The position numbers were made by a program, and so were the translations under genes. The notes under the pieces were generated by a model, which searched no databases, was not told the DNA's origin, and worked only from the letters and a program-made list of their open reading frames with translations. Below are positions 18,586 to 28,065 of a stretch of 64,000 nt of DNA, piece by piece. Every line of letters begins with the position of its first letter. Position 1 is the first letter of the stretch. Source of the stretch: Isosphaeraceae bacterium (GTDB lineage Bacteria > Planctomycetota > Planctomycetia > Isosphaerales > Isosphaeraceae); assembly GCA_025356475.1 (NCBI GenBank), contig JANXSX010000039.1, forward strand, positions 1 through 64,000, read 5' to 3'.

Positions 18586-18759
18586 TCAGGCTGCGACCGC
18601 TTTCGTCGTCGCTAGCTCGGTGTCAGCCTTCTGCATGGTGTCGCAGACCATGGACGCGACCAAGAGCTCGATCGAGACATCCAGCCGAAGGGACTCGGCG
18701 ATCAGGTGTCGGTAGAGGGCCTTCGACAATGTCACCGCGAGTTCTTGAGGTGCGTTCAT
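18586..18759 (-). CDS. Small helical protein of unknown function
   Basis: A 57-residue protein from the ATG at 18759, which has a strong AGAGGA Shine-Dalgarno sequence nine bases upstream. An extension to 18810 lacks such a site. The sequence has a strand-like start (QELAVTLSKAL) and two helices, a size and pattern loosely like ribbon-helix-helix proteins, but no defining motif is visible. No toxin gene lies beside it. It may be a small regulator. Confidence 0.5.
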   Translation of the reverse strand: MNAPQELAVTLSKALYRHLIAESLRLDVSIELLVASMVCDTMQKADTELATTKAVAA

Positions 18760-18828
18760 CCGTTGAGTCCTCTTCGTTGGGCCAAGCAACATGACGTTGC
18801 AACGAGTCATCTCTTGGTGACCCTATGT

Positions 18829-18870
18829 CGTGAAATCGTGCTTGTCGAACCGGACACGCACGATTTCGCG
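18829..18870 (-). terminator. Hairpin downstream of metG
   Basis: Arms 18829-18841 and 18858-18870 pair over 13 positions with one wobble. The hairpin lies just after the metG stop on the minus strand and before the small gene at 18759. No T-run follows, so it is a factor-dependent or weak terminator candidate. Confidence 0.5.
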
Positions 18871-18916
18871 ATCGGGGCTACTTTCGATCTGAGGTCCCCT
18901 GAGGATTACCGGAACG

Positions 18917-20497
18917 TTAAACGTCCACTGCCGTAGGGTTGAGCTCGATCTTGGGAAAGAGCGGGGTTGGCTTGCCATCCTTGAGTGGGGCGGTCACCGT
19001 CAAGTTCGCGATTGTTGGGCGATTGGGGATGTCGGCATATCCGACATCGGACCAAGCGCGGGCGTCGCCAAAGTTGAACGAACGGTAAAACGTTTCCGCA
19101 GTGGAAGGCAGGAATGGCTTGATCAAGATCGCCACGACCCGCATCGCTTCGGCCAAGTTGACGAGCACGACCTTGGTGGCCTCGGGATCGGTCTTGATCA
19201 GCTTGAAGGGTTCGGTCGATTGGATGTAGCGGTTGAAGCAATCGAGGATTTCGAGCCAGATCTTCAGCAACGCCGCGCTATAGGAGAAATTACCGATCAA
19301 GGTACGAAGCTCCGCCACCAGACGATCGAGGTCGAGCCCCGACCTCCACGCCGTCGGATCGATCGACCCTGCGCCTTCGAGCGTTCCGCCAAAGTAGCGG
19401 ACACACATCGAGAGCGTTCGGCTGTAGAGATTGCCTAGATTATTCGCGAAGTCGGCATTATAAACCTCGGCAAACCGCTCGTCGGAATAGTTACCATCCC
19501 CACCAAACGGACACTCTTTCATAAAGTAGTATCGAAATGGATCAGCGCCGTGAATCCGGAAGACCTCCATGGGGTCGATCGCCGTCCCTGCGGACTTGGA
19601 GATTTTGGCACCCTTGTTATAAACAAAGCCGTGTCCAAAAATCCGCTTAGGTAGCGGCAGCCCGGCCGCCATGAGCATTGCCGGCCAGAGTGCGCAATGG
19701 AATCGGGTAATATCTTTGCCAATCACATGAACATCGGCGGGCCATAGTCGGTTGAAGCGTTCTTCATCCGTGCCATAGCCAATGGCGGTGATATAATTGA
19801 GTAAGGCATCGAACCACACGTAGATAGTCTGATCGTCATCGAACGGAACGCGAATACCCCAGGTGAAGCCCTTGCGACTGATGGAGACGTCGTACAACCC
19901 TTCTTTCACCAGGCTGATGATCTCGTTCCGCCGGCTCTCGGGCTGGATAAAGTCTGGGTTGGCTTCGTAGTGAGCCAGCAGGCGGTCGGAGAAGTCGGTA
20001 AGTCGGAAGAAGTAGTTCTCTTCGGCGATCTCTTTGAGCGCCAGGTTCGGGTGATTCGGGCACTTTCCGTCGGCGATCTCTTTGTCGGTCTTGAACGCCT
20101 CACAGCCGGTACAATACAAGCCTGTATACGCTCGTTTGTCGATATGACCGGCGTCGTAGACGGCCTGGATAAACTTGCGGCAGCCCAGATGGTGTCGTTC
20201 CTGACTGGTCTGGATGAAGTCGTCGTTGGAGATTTCGAGCGCCTTCCAGACATCCTGGAACTGGCGGGCCATGTCGTCGACATACGCTTGGGGCTCAACA
20301 CCAAGTTCCTCAGCGCGCTGGGAAACCTTGATGGTGTTCTCGTCATTGCCCATCAGGAAATGGACCGAGCGACCTTCCATGCGCTGAAAGCGAGCCTGGA
20401 CATCGGCCCCGATCTTCTCGAAGGCCGTGCCGATATGCGGTCGGCTATTGGGGTAGTCGATCGCCGTGGTGATGTAGAAGACCGCTGGGTCGCGCAT
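18917..20497 (-). CDS. metG: Methionyl-tRNA synthetase
   Basis: MetG charges tRNA-Met with methionine. The 526-residue protein has the class I HIGH-type motif at residues 21-24 (HIGT), a zinc knuckle with C129, C132, C146 and H149, and the KMSKS-type motif KISKS at 298-302. The anticodon-binding helical domain fills about 380-510. It ends there, so the optional C-terminal tRNA-binding (EMAP-like) domain is absent. The start codon is an ATG followed by RDPAVFYITTAIDYPN, the expected N-terminal strand. Confidence 0.97.
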   Translation of the reverse strand: MRDPAVFYITTAIDYPNSRPHIGTAFEKIGADVQARFQRMEGRSVHFLMGNDENTIKVSQRAEELGVEPQAYVDDMARQFQDVWKALEISNDDFIQTSQERHHLGCRKFIQAVYDAGHIDKRAYTGLYCTGCEAFKTDKEIADGKCPNHPNLALKEIAEENYFFRLTDFSDRLLAHYEANPDFIQPESRRNEIISLVKEGLYDVSISRKGFTWGIRVPFDDDQTIYVWFDALLNYITAIGYGTDEERFNRLWPADVHVIGKDITRFHCALWPAMLMAAGLPLPKRIFGHGFVYNKGAKISKSAGTAIDPMEVFRIHGADPFRYYFMKECPFGGDGNYSDERFAEVYNADFANNLGNLYSRTLSMCVRYFGGTLEGAGSIDPTAWRSGLDLDRLVAELRTLIGNFSYSAALLKIWLEILDCFNRYIQSTEPFKLIKTDPEATKVVLVNLAEAMRVVAILIKPFLPSTAETFYRSFNFGDARAWSDVGYADIPNRPTIANLTVTAPLKDGKPTPLFPKIELNPTAVDV

Positions 20498-20543
20498 CGC
20501 TCAAAGTTCCTGATCTGACAGACGTTCCCGTGTTCAACAGCGC

Positions 20544-20592
20544 AACGCCCGGAAGTGGCAGGCCTCATTACTAGGCCGACACCTCGGGCGTT
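20544..20592 (-). terminator. Compound hairpin after the PEP-CTERM gene
   Basis: An outer stem (20544-20551 with 20585-20592) encloses an inner GGCCT/AGGCC stem. It lies between the PEP-CTERM gene and metG on the minus strand, so it probably ends the former. Confidence 0.45.
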
Positions 20593-20659
20593 CCATCCGT
20601 TCGCATTATCCTAAGCCAACGTCGGCCCTGTCGAGAAGACGTGCCGCTCTAATCGGGAC

Positions 20660-21223
20660 TTACCTGACCATCATTCGCCGCTTGTTCCAGGCAAACACGC
20701 CTACCAAGGCGACTGCGATTAGCGAAGTCGAGGGCTCAGGGACTCTGGATGGAGTCACACCTTGGCCACTCACGACCTTGGCCGGGGTCACGGATGGGGT
20801 CTTTCCAGGACTGGCCGGGGTCACAGATGGCGTTGGTAACTTGACGTTGAACGTCGGAGTATTAACGTCATTATTGAGGATTTGACCAAGAAAGGGGTGG
20901 TAGTGATTGAACCGGGTGGGGTTCAAGCTCTGCCGCCAGCGCAAGTACTGGGCGATTGTCGGCTCATTCCCGGCGACGATCTGGGTTGCGGCTTGGAGAA
21001 GCAGACTTTTGGGGAAAATGGGAGGCGGGGTCGTTGACCAGACCGCTTGCCCACCGTCCAGAAAGGTCTGGATTTGCAGCAGTTGCGCTTGTTGCTGCGC
21101 AGAATTCAGATGGTGAATCCGAGAAGCACGCGCGGGTGTCGTCCCCACAGTGATGACAGCGACTACGACCAACGGAACAAACAACCGTTGGGCAATCGAT
21201 CGGCAATTTCGGGAGACATCCAT
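20660..21223 (-). CDS. PEP-CTERM sorting-domain protein
   Basis: A 187-residue secreted protein. An N-terminal signal peptide ends near ARAS (about residue 34). The C-terminus has the full PEP-CTERM layout: VPEPS, a hydrophobic segment (SLIAVALVGVFAW) and a basic tail NKRR. Such proteins are processed by an exosortase and anchored or released at the cell surface. The middle is short and contains a Thr/Pro/Val-rich stretch with repeated TPSVTP-like units. No exosortase gene is in this window. The function of the mature protein is unknown. Confidence 0.85.
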   Translation of the reverse strand: MDVSRNCRSIAQRLFVPLVVVAVITVGTTPARASRIHHLNSAQQQAQLLQIQTFLDGGQAVWSTTPPPIFPKSLLLQAATQIVAGNEPTIAQYLRWRQSLNPTRFNHYHPFLGQILNNDVNTPTFNVKLPTPSVTPASPGKTPSVTPAKVVSGQGVTPSRVPEPSTSLIAVALVGVFAWNKRRMMVR

Positions 21224-21496
21224 ATCAGTACGACCCCAGTCCTTGGGGAATGAGACACGAATTCGCGATATACCAAGGGTGCAGATTCAAAGTGGAGTAG
21301 TGAAGGGATCGGTCGAAGGGGATATGCGGCTTGAAGGTTTTGTGCGAATCGTAGTGAAAAGAGGCCCGGAGTTGCTTGGGGAGTCGAGCTCGTGCAGGCT
21401 CCTCGTGGCATCTGGCGGGGCCGGTTGTTAGACTGAACTCGTTGAACTGCACCGAATAAGGTTCGGTGGGACCAGAAATGGCCGGAGCTTCGATTC

Positions 21497-22951
21497 ATGG
21501 CTACGTCGACAAGTGATTTTGGCCGGATGTACATTGGTGGCGGCTGGGTTGAGGCCGATCGTGGTGGCACGATTCCCGTGATCAACCCCGCCGACGAGAC
21601 AACGATCAAGGTTGTCGCATTCGGTGGCCGAGCCGAGGCCGACCGCGCGATCGAGGCTGCCGCCAAGGCATTCCCCGCGTGGCGAGCCCTCACCGCATAC
21701 GACCGGGCCAAGATCCTCAAAGGGACTGCGGACCTGATGCGACAGCGGGCCGACACCCTGGCACGCACCTTGACCATGGAACAGGGTAAGCCTCTGGCCG
21801 AAGGCAAGGCCGAGATCCTGCATACCGCCGACACCTTCGAGTGGTTCGCCGAAGAAGGGAAACGCGCCTACGGGCGGATCATCCCTCCCTCGAACAGCCT
21901 CAAACGGCATTATGCGATCAACCACCCGATCGGTGTCGTGGGTACGATCACCCCTTGGAACTTCCCAGCCGCTCTCGTGAGCCGCAAGATCGCTCCGGCT
22001 TTGGCGGTGGGTTGTACCGTGGTGAGCCGACCGGCCGAGCAGACTCCCCTTACGATGATCGGAATCTTTGAGTGTCTGGCCGATGCCGGCATCCCTCTGG
22101 GGGTCGCCAACCTGGTCATTTGCGAGGCGATTCCGTTCGCCGATGCCCTTTTCGAGCATGCGGCTGTCCGAAAGATCAGCTTTACGGGGAGTACCAAGGT
22201 CGGCAAAGAGTTGATTCGCCGTTCGGCGGATCAGGTCAAGCGACTCAGTCTGGAACTGGGCGGTCATGCTCCGTTAATCGTCTTCCCCGACGCCGACGTC
22301 AACCAGGTCGCTCAGGCGGCGGTGATCGGCAAGTTTCGCAATAATGGACAGGTCTGCATTGCACCGTCACGGTTCTATGTCCATGAGTCGATCATCAAGG
22401 ATTTCACCGAGGCCGCTGTCGAATTGACCAAGAAACTCAAGATGGGAAGCGGCCTTGATGATGGAGTCCAGCTCGGGCCCATGATCGAAGGACGTGCACT
22501 CGACAAGACGACCGGTCTGATCGAGGATGCGCGCAGCCACGGGGCCGAGATCCTGACGGGCGGCAATCGATCTACTCGCTTCGACAAGGGATTCTTCTAC
22601 GAGCCGACCGTGATCCGCCATGTGGATGGCTCAATGCGGATCATGACCGAGGAGCCGTTCGCCCCAGTGATGCCGATTCTCGACTTCGCCAACCTCGACG
22701 AGGTGATCGCCAAGGCGAACGCCACTCCCTATGGATTGGCTGCGTACGTCTTTACGAACGACTTGACGGTCGCCACCCGGATGGCCGAGGGGCTTGAAGC
22801 CGGCATCATCGGCCTCAACGATCCTGTCCCAGCGACCCCACAATGTCCGTTCGGTGGCATGAAAGAGTCGGGGCTCGGGCGCGAGCTTGGTATGGAAGGC
22901 CTCCAAGCCTATCTCGAAACCAAATATGTCTCAGTCGGCCTACGACCGTGA
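21497..22951 (+). CDS. gabD: NAD(P)-dependent aldehyde dehydrogenase, succinate-semialdehyde type
   Basis: A 484-residue member of the aldehyde dehydrogenase superfamily. The catalytic Cys is C287 (GQVCIAP) and the general base is E253 in LELGGHAPLIVF. ITPWNFPA and FTGSTKVGK are cofactor-site motifs, and the pattern LELGGHAP is typical of the succinate-semialdehyde dehydrogenase group. A usual Lys in the KPAEQTP motif is Arg here (R178), which may alter cofactor binding. The gene stands alone, so the substrate is a family-based guess. Long open frames on the other strand are shadows. Confidence 0.88.
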   Translation: MATSTSDFGRMYIGGGWVEADRGGTIPVINPADETTIKVVAFGGRAEADRAIEAAAKAFPAWRALTAYDRAKILKGTADLMRQRADTLARTLTMEQGKPLAEGKAEILHTADTFEWFAEEGKRAYGRIIPPSNSLKRHYAINHPIGVVGTITPWNFPAALVSRKIAPALAVGCTVVSRPAEQTPLTMIGIFECLADAGIPLGVANLVICEAIPFADALFEHAAVRKISFTGSTKVGKELIRRSADQVKRLSLELGGHAPLIVFPDADVNQVAQAAVIGKFRNNGQVCIAPSRFYVHESIIKDFTEAAVELTKKLKMGSGLDDGVQLGPMIEGRALDKTTGLIEDARSHGAEILTGGNRSTRFDKGFFYEPTVIRHVDGSMRIMTEEPFAPVMPILDFANLDEVIAKANATPYGLAAYVFTNDLTVATRMAEGLEAGIIGLNDPVPATPQCPFGGMKESGLGRELGMEGLQAYLETKYVSVGLRP

Positions 22952-22965
22952 TGGAAGGTCGGGGT

Positions 22966-22989
22966 GAGAGGGGATGGAATACCCCTCTC
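22966..22989. terminator. Bidirectional hairpin between gabD and ispG
   Basis: A perfect 8-bp stem (22966-22973 with 22982-22989) is flanked by further partly pairing G/C-rich bases. It lies between two convergent genes and can serve both. Confidence 0.6.
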
Positions 22990-23003
22990 TTGCCCCGGCT
23001 TGT

Positions 23004-24170
23004 TCAGTTGAGGACGTGCAGAGCGTTCCCTGCCTTAGCCTTCTGTTTGGCTTGATAGGATTCGAGGGCCGGGGTCTCTTCGGCGAATCGCCCGACCTCT
23101 TCGAGCAGGGCCTCGACCATATCGGCTTCCAGGACGTTGCGGATCGGGACACCTCGCTTGAAGATGACCCCCTTGCCCGCGCCTGCCGCGATGCCGAGGT
23201 CGGCTTCCTTGGCCTCACCGAAGCCGTTGACCAGGCAGCCCAGGATGCTGATCCGAAGTGGATCTTTCAGGTGAGCCATCTTGGCTTCGACCTCGGCGAC
23301 GATCCGCTCCAGGTCAATGTCGAGCCGTCCGCACGTCGGGCATGCAACGATCTCGGGGCGATTGACGCGTCGATCGCAGGCGCGAAGGATGTCGAACCCG
23401 ACCGCGATCTCAGGGACAGGGTCCCCCAGCAACGAGACGCGAATCGTGTCGCCAATACCCCTTAGAACGATCGCACCAATCCCTGCAGCGCTCTTGAGGG
23501 TGCCGTACTCGCGAGAGCCAGCCTCCGTGATTCCCACATGGGTTGGGTAGTCGGCCTTGGATGCGTACAGGGTGTAACACTCAAGGGCCGTCGGAACGTG
23601 GCTTGCCTTAAGGCTAATAATCATGTCGTGATAGCCGAGCTTCTCAGCGGTCTCGATATGCCGAAGTGCGCTCTCGACCATCGCTTCAGGACAAGGGAAG
23701 CCGTACTTCACGATCAGGTCTTCTTCGAGACTCCCCGAATTGACGCCGATTCGCATCGGCACGCCTTTATCTTTGGCCTTGCGGACAATCTCTTTGAAGC
23801 GTTCTGTGCTGCCGATATTGCCCGGATTGATCCGAATCTTGTCGAGCGCCCGCTTCCCGCTGGATGTCACAGCGTCGAGGCAGGCGAGAGCCATCCGATA
23901 GTCATAATGGATGTCGGCAATCAAAGGGATATTGATCTGATCGCGGATCAGCTTACAGGCTTCGACATCCTCTTTCTTGGGAATGGTGACCCGGATGATC
24001 TCGCAGCCGGCTTCTTCGAGGCGATGAATCTGGGCGATCGTCTCGGCCACGTCGAAGGTGTTGGTCGTGGTCATCGACTGGACCCAGATCGGGTTCTCAC
24101 CGCCGACCACATGATCCCCCACAGCGACTTCACGCGTTTTGTGCCGGGTAACCGTCGTACTATAGGCCAT
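23004..24170 (-). CDS. ispG: 4-hydroxy-3-methylbut-2-enyl diphosphate synthase (flavodoxin-type)
   Basis: IspG (GcpE) carries out the penultimate step of the MEP isoprenoid pathway with a [4Fe-4S] cluster. From the ATG at 24170 the protein has 388 residues, the usual bacterial size. The barrel domain has WVQSMTTTNT and IPLIADIHYDYRMAL, and the cluster domain has CPTCGR and GCLVNGFGEAKEADLGI, which supply the cluster cysteines. The frame extends 45 residues upstream but reaches over the divergent promoter region, and QSM motif spacing favours 24170. No other MEP gene is nearby. Confidence 0.95.
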   Translation of the reverse strand: MAYSTTVTRHKTREVAVGDHVVGGENPIWVQSMTTTNTFDVAETIAQIHRLEEAGCEIIRVTIPKKEDVEACKLIRDQINIPLIADIHYDYRMALACLDAVTSSGKRALDKIRINPGNIGSTERFKEIVRKAKDKGVPMRIGVNSGSLEEDLIVKYGFPCPEAMVESALRHIETAEKLGYHDMIISLKASHVPTALECYTLYASKADYPTHVGITEAGSREYGTLKSAAGIGAIVLRGIGDTIRVSLLGDPVPEIAVGFDILRACDRRVNRPEIVACPTCGRLDIDLERIVAEVEAKMAHLKDPLRISILGCLVNGFGEAKEADLGIAAGAGKGVIFKRGVPIRNVLEADMVEALLEEVGRFAEETPALESYQAKQKAKAGNALHVLN

Positions 24171-24293
24171 CGTCGCCGTCCAATGTCGTTGAGGCCGTGG
24201 ATCTTTGGGCGAGACTTTCCCACCGGTCGGCCCACCCGCTATGTTAGTTCGCTCAGTCCCAAGGGTCAAGGCGATGCGAAAGGTCAACAGACG

Positions 24294-25187
24294 ATGGCAA
24301 CCCACCAGGATTGGAAGCGGCGGCTACTCCCTACCTATAACGCTCTGGTCCACTCGGCAAGGTGGGCGGGCCGGGTTGTCGAGGCCCTCTGTCGGGGGCG
24401 GCTGGCCCGTTGTACCGTCTGCGGACGGGTCTCCCTCTTGATCCTGCGGCGGGACGTCCTCGCCCGAGAACTCCTCCGCCGTTGGGAGATACCTGACCGA
24501 CTCGTCGCGGCGTTCACTCGCAAGGAATCGCTGGAATGCATCAGTTGCGGGGCCTCCCTTCGGGTCCGACGACTCGCCGAGGTCATGCTGAACCTCTACC
24601 CCGCTGGTCCGTCACGGTCGATCGCCGAGTGGGTCCACGCCCCCGAGGTTCAGGGCCTTCGGATCGCCGAGATCAACGGGATCACCGGCCTGACCCTACT
24701 CCTAACCAGCCACCCTCACCATCGTTACTCAGAATACCAGGATCGTGAGAGTTCCCAGGTCCGTCATGAGGACCTAACTAAGCTTACCTACCCAAACGAC
24801 TCGTTTGACCTCGTTCTGACCTCAGAAACCTTGGAGCACGTCCCAGACCTGAATAAGGCTCTTGCCGAAATTCACCGGATCCTGATCCCAGGGGGTCGGC
24901 ACATCTTCACGATTCCGTGGAGGCCAGACGTGCCTTGGACTTTCGCTCGGGCCACCATTCACGATGGGCGGATTGAGCCACTCGTGGCCTTGATTCATCA
25001 TCCGGGAGGTAATGTGGGTTATCCTGTGTTCACCGAGATCGGCCAGGACTTTCCGGAAGTCTTGGCGGCCGTTGGCTTTGAGGTTCAGGTCGAGTTTGGC
25101 CCAGCGACTCTCGACGACGTGGCACAGGTTATCATCACGCAAAAACGAACTGATGGTCCCTACCTTCAACCCCAAGAGTCTGGATGA
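24294..25187 (+). CDS. SAM-dependent methyltransferase with a cysteine-rich N-terminus
   Basis: A 297-residue protein. Residues about 35-90 carry a CTVC and a CISC pair, which could bind zinc. The rest is a class I methyltransferase: YPNDSFDLVLTSETLEHVPD is the motif before the sixth strand, and IHRILIPGGRHIFTIPW the following one. The open frame before 24294 overlaps ispG on the other strand and is ignored. Similar proteins methylate sugars or quinones; the acceptor here is not evident. It is transcribed away from ispG. Confidence 0.85.
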   Translation: MATHQDWKRRLLPTYNALVHSARWAGRVVEALCRGRLARCTVCGRVSLLILRRDVLARELLRRWEIPDRLVAAFTRKESLECISCGASLRVRRLAEVMLNLYPAGPSRSIAEWVHAPEVQGLRIAEINGITGLTLLLTSHPHHRYSEYQDRESSQVRHEDLTKLTYPNDSFDLVLTSETLEHVPDLNKALAEIHRILIPGGRHIFTIPWRPDVPWTFARATIHDGRIEPLVALIHHPGGNVGYPVFTEIGQDFPEVLAAVGFEVQVEFGPATLDDVAQVIITQKRTDGPYLQPQESG

Positions 25188-25421
25188 GGTTTTTAAGCTT
25201 CGTACCGACGAAAACTTCGGGGCAGATCGAAAACAGAATTTCGAGGGTCTTGCGGCAAGATCAGGCCCTGTGATAGGCTTCTATTGTCCACACATCTCTC
25301 GCTGTCCTCGATGTCAACAACACGAAATTCACACCGCTGGGTCGGGCGGGTCGGGTTGTCGCACGTCTCCTGCGGTCCCTCATCTTCATTCGTTGTCCCT
25401 GTCACACAGGGGGAGGCTCCG

Positions 25422-26507
25422 ATGCGTCGTCGTGGTTTTACGTTGATCGAGCTACTGGTCGTGATCGCCATCATCGCGGTTTTAATCGCCTTGCTATTGC
25501 CTGCGGTTCAAGCGGCTCGTGAGGCTGCTCGCCGGATCCAGTGCGTCAACAACCTGAAGCAAATCGGCCTGGGCCTGCACAACTACCACTCAGTCCATAA
25601 CGTTTTCCCAATGGGTTGCAGCAGTGGTGCTTGGACCGATCCGCTCACCTACAGTACCAAGCAAAACATGAGCGCCTTGGCACAAATGCTTCCCTTCATC
25701 GAGCAGACCCAGGTCTACAACGCGATTAACTTCAACTGGGGTTGCGAAGACTCCACCACCGTTCTCTGTTACTTGATCAACCAGACGGGGACGAATGCAC
25801 AGATCAAGGCGTTTATCTGCCCGTCCGATCCGAGGGCGGGGAAACCCGACCACAATGACACCACCAACACCACCAACTATTACGCCTGCGTTGGCACCAC
25901 GATGACCTGGGGTTTGCTCGGCAACCAGGCCCCTTGGGCAAACCTCAACGTCCTTTCGATTAACATGCCGAGCAATGGCCTGTTCACATGGCAGGCCTCT
26001 TACGGGATCAATAGCTGCACCGACGGGACGTCGAATACGATCGCGTTCGCTGAGGCTGCGGTCGGCAGTCAGAACCTCTCCCCACGCGGCAGGTTGATTG
26101 GACTTCAGGGCGTCGGTATCTCCCTCTCGGACATGGTCTTCGATGCCGCGAGCAACCCCAACGCCGTCGCCCGAGTCATTCAGCAGTGCTCAACCGCGTG
26201 GAACTCGACCGGAACTGGTTATATCGACCTCCAGCGTGGTGAGAATTGGGCTCACGGAAGCATGGCTATGGCGATGTTCAATACCGTCGTGACACCCAAC
26301 GCGTATAACGATACCTGGACCCACTGCGGCCTGAACGCATCGTCACGAGCTGTCCTGAGCAACGCCGACGGTTACCACCCAGGCGGAGTCAACACGACGA
26401 TGGCCGATGGATCGGTCAAATTCATTAAAGACACGGTCAACCAGCGCACCTGGTGGGCTCTCGGAACTCGTGCCGGTGGCGAAGTGATCAGCTCTGATAG
26501 CTACTGA
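25422..26507 (+). CDS. DUF1559 prepilin-like secreted protein
   Basis: A 361-residue protein from the ATG at 25422, which has GGGAGG eight bases upstream. Residues 4-30 are a type IV prepilin signal: [20 protein letters not shown], cleaved before the Phe by a prepilin peptidase. Then [15 protein letters not shown] and [15 protein letters not shown] mark DUF1559, an expanded planctomycete family. The C-terminal [21 protein letters not shown] is also diagnostic. These are minor-pilin or surface proteins of unknown role. A strong hairpin follows the stop. A paralogue is at 37327. Confidence 0.97.
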   Translation: MRRRGFTLIELLVVIAIIAVLIALLLPAVQAAREAARRIQCVNNLKQIGLGLHNYHSVHNVFPMGCSSGAWTDPLTYSTKQNMSALAQMLPFIEQTQVYNAINFNWGCEDSTTVLCYLINQTGTNAQIKAFICPSDPRAGKPDHNDTTNTTNYYACVGTTMTWGLLGNQAPWANLNVLSINMPSNGLFTWQASYGINSCTDGTSNTIAFAEAAVGSQNLSPRGRLIGLQGVGISLSDMVFDAASNPNAVARVIQQCSTAWNSTGTGYIDLQRGENWAHGSMAMAMFNTVVTPNAYNDTWTHCGLNASSRAVLSNADGYHPGGVNTTMADGSVKFIKDTVNQRTWWALGTRAGGEVISSDSY

Positions 26508-26532
26508 TCATAGGTTAAATTTAGAGGGATTC

Positions 26533-26563
26533 GAGCAAGCCCGACTCACCGTCGGGCTTGCTC
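26533..26563 (+). terminator. Strong hairpin after the first DUF1559 gene
   Basis: A perfect 13-bp inverted repeat (26533-26545 with 26551-26563) and 5-nt loop, starting 26 bp after the DUF1559 stop. The T-rich stretch after it is short (ACTTTG). Confidence 0.75.
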
Positions 26564-26633
26564 ACTTTGCCCTCGGGGCGGATGATGGGGCAAAGTGGTT
26601 CTTCAGACCCGTCCCGCTTCCGGATGCTCCGTC

Positions 26634-27233
26634 ATGCTCGCTGGACCTCTCGTCTTCGTCGATGTCGACACCCAGCGCGACTTTCTGGAACCGGGTGGAT
26701 CCCTGTTCATCCCCGGCAGTGGGACGATCCTAAGACAGCTCGCCAGGCTGACCATTTTCGCACGATCGCGAGCCATTCCAGTTCTCGCCACAGCCTGTGC
26801 GCACGCTGAGGATGATCCTGAATTTGACACCTTCCCACCGCACTGTTTGATCGGGACGTCAGGTCAGCAGCGGATCGTCGAGACCGCTTGGCCTGGTTCT
26901 CGGGTGCTTACGATCTCGGACCGGCTTTTGGCTCCCCCGCCCGCCCATTTGACTGTGGAGAAGGTCAGTTACGACCTCTTCAGCCGAGTCGATGCCAGTG
27001 AGATTGTCGCGAGCTACGCTCAGAACGACCCGACATTCGTCGTCTATGGAGTCGCGACTGATTACTGTGTGGGCTGTGCGGTCCGGGGGTTCCTTGAGCG
27101 TGGGCTGCGGGTTGCTCTCGTCGTTGACGCGATCTGGGCGATCGATCGTGAAGCCGAGCCGAAGGTTCTGACCAGCTTCGCTCAGGCAGGCGCGGTCTTG
27201 ACCATGACCGATGTCGTCTGCGACGATCGATAA
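26634..27233 (+). CDS. Isochorismatase-family hydrolase (nicotinamidase-like)
   Basis: A 199-residue cysteine hydrolase from the ATG at 26634. The catalytic triad is D12 (DTQRDF), K110 (VEKVSYD) and C145 (ATDYCVG). The TDYCV block is the form seen in nicotinamidases, which turn nicotinamide into nicotinate for NAD salvage. His residues that would bind a metal, as in PncA, are not in the expected DWH pattern: the segment there reads TACAHAEDDPEF. So a different amide or isochorismate-like substrate is possible. The next gene starts one or two bases after its stop, suggesting a two-gene operon. Confidence 0.85.
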   Translation: MLAGPLVFVDVDTQRDFLEPGGSLFIPGSGTILRQLARLTIFARSRAIPVLATACAHAEDDPEFDTFPPHCLIGTSGQQRIVETAWPGSRVLTISDRLLAPPPAHLTVEKVSYDLFSRVDASEIVASYAQNDPTFVVYGVATDYCVGCAVRGFLERGLRVALVVDAIWAIDREAEPKVLTSFAQAGAVLTMTDVVCDDR

Positions 27234-27234
27234 C

Positions 27235-28035
27235 ATGCACGACCAATTCAAGAAGCGTTATCAACCGACCCGAGGCCCGAGTGCCCGCCTTCGCCATCAG
27301 ATTGCCGTCGAGGCTGCGCGAAGGATGTTCGATCAGATCGCTCCCGAACCAGGTGAAACGCACCTGCGCGACGCCAGCGAGGCCGATTACTACGCCGCCA
27401 AACGACGGGCTGCGGCTGTTCTTGGTCACAAGGTCCGTCCGGGTGACTTGCCCTCCGATAGCGAGGTCCGCGAGCAAGTCCTCGAACTGATCCAAGCCGA
27501 GGAGACTGAGCCTGGCGACGACGAGCAGCCTCAGCCTGATGATGACGAGCCGATCGAACGCATGGCCGACCATGTCGATCGCTTCATCCTCTACAAGCTC
27601 CGTCTCGCACCATTGGAAGCGGTCAAACTGAATCCGATGACCCATCCCGAGGGGGATGCGCTTTACCATAGCCTCCAAGTCTTCGACCGAGCCCGCGACC
27701 TTCGTCCTTACGACGAAGAGTTCCTACTAGCCGCACTCCTGCACGAAGTCGGCAGGGCGATTACCCCGACCGACAGTCTCGCCGCATCGATCGATGCTCT
27801 CAGGGGTTCCGTCACAGAACGCACTCTCTGGTTGGTCGCACACCACAGGACAATGGGCGAGAACTCCACAAAGCCACCGACACCACCGATCGAGTCACCC
27901 GAGTGGCTTGATGACTTGTTGGCGCTCCGAGAGGTTGATCTGGCCGGTCGTGTTGCGGGTGCGGTCGTAGGGACGATTGACGAGGCCCTTGATTATCTCA
28001 AGAGTCTCGAAACCGAGGAGTATCTCGACGTCTGA
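27235..28035 (+). CDS. HD-domain-like protein of unknown function
   Basis: A 266-residue protein. Residues about 140-225 contain HSLQVFDRA, then LLAALLHEVGRAI and WLVAHH, the order of an HD hydrolase core. The second His/Asp pair is HE and not HD, so metal binding may be weakened. The first 80 residues are basic and helical, and an Asp/Glu/Pro-rich linker lies at about 85-105. An alternative start eight codons upstream (27211) overlaps the isochorismatase-like gene. HD proteins usually hydrolyse nucleotides or phosphate esters; no substrate can be named. Confidence 0.72.
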   Translation: MHDQFKKRYQPTRGPSARLRHQIAVEAARRMFDQIAPEPGETHLRDASEADYYAAKRRAAAVLGHKVRPGDLPSDSEVREQVLELIQAEETEPGDDEQPQPDDDEPIERMADHVDRFILYKLRLAPLEAVKLNPMTHPEGDALYHSLQVFDRARDLRPYDEEFLLAALLHEVGRAITPTDSLAASIDALRGSVTERTLWLVAHHRTMGENSTKPPTPPIESPEWLDDLLALREVDLAGRVAGAVVGTIDEALDYLKSLETEEYLDV

Positions 28036-28065
28036 ATCCCGAATGACCGCCGGTCTTGTCGAGAT

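Noticed and set aside
21163-22267. Long open frames antisense to the aldehyde dehydrogenase gene
   Set aside because: No family motif; the composition is that of the shadow of a GC-rich gene.
24171-24305. N-terminal extension of ispG
   Set aside because: The extra 45 residues are not part of IspG, and the ATG at 24170 gives the family's normal N-terminus.
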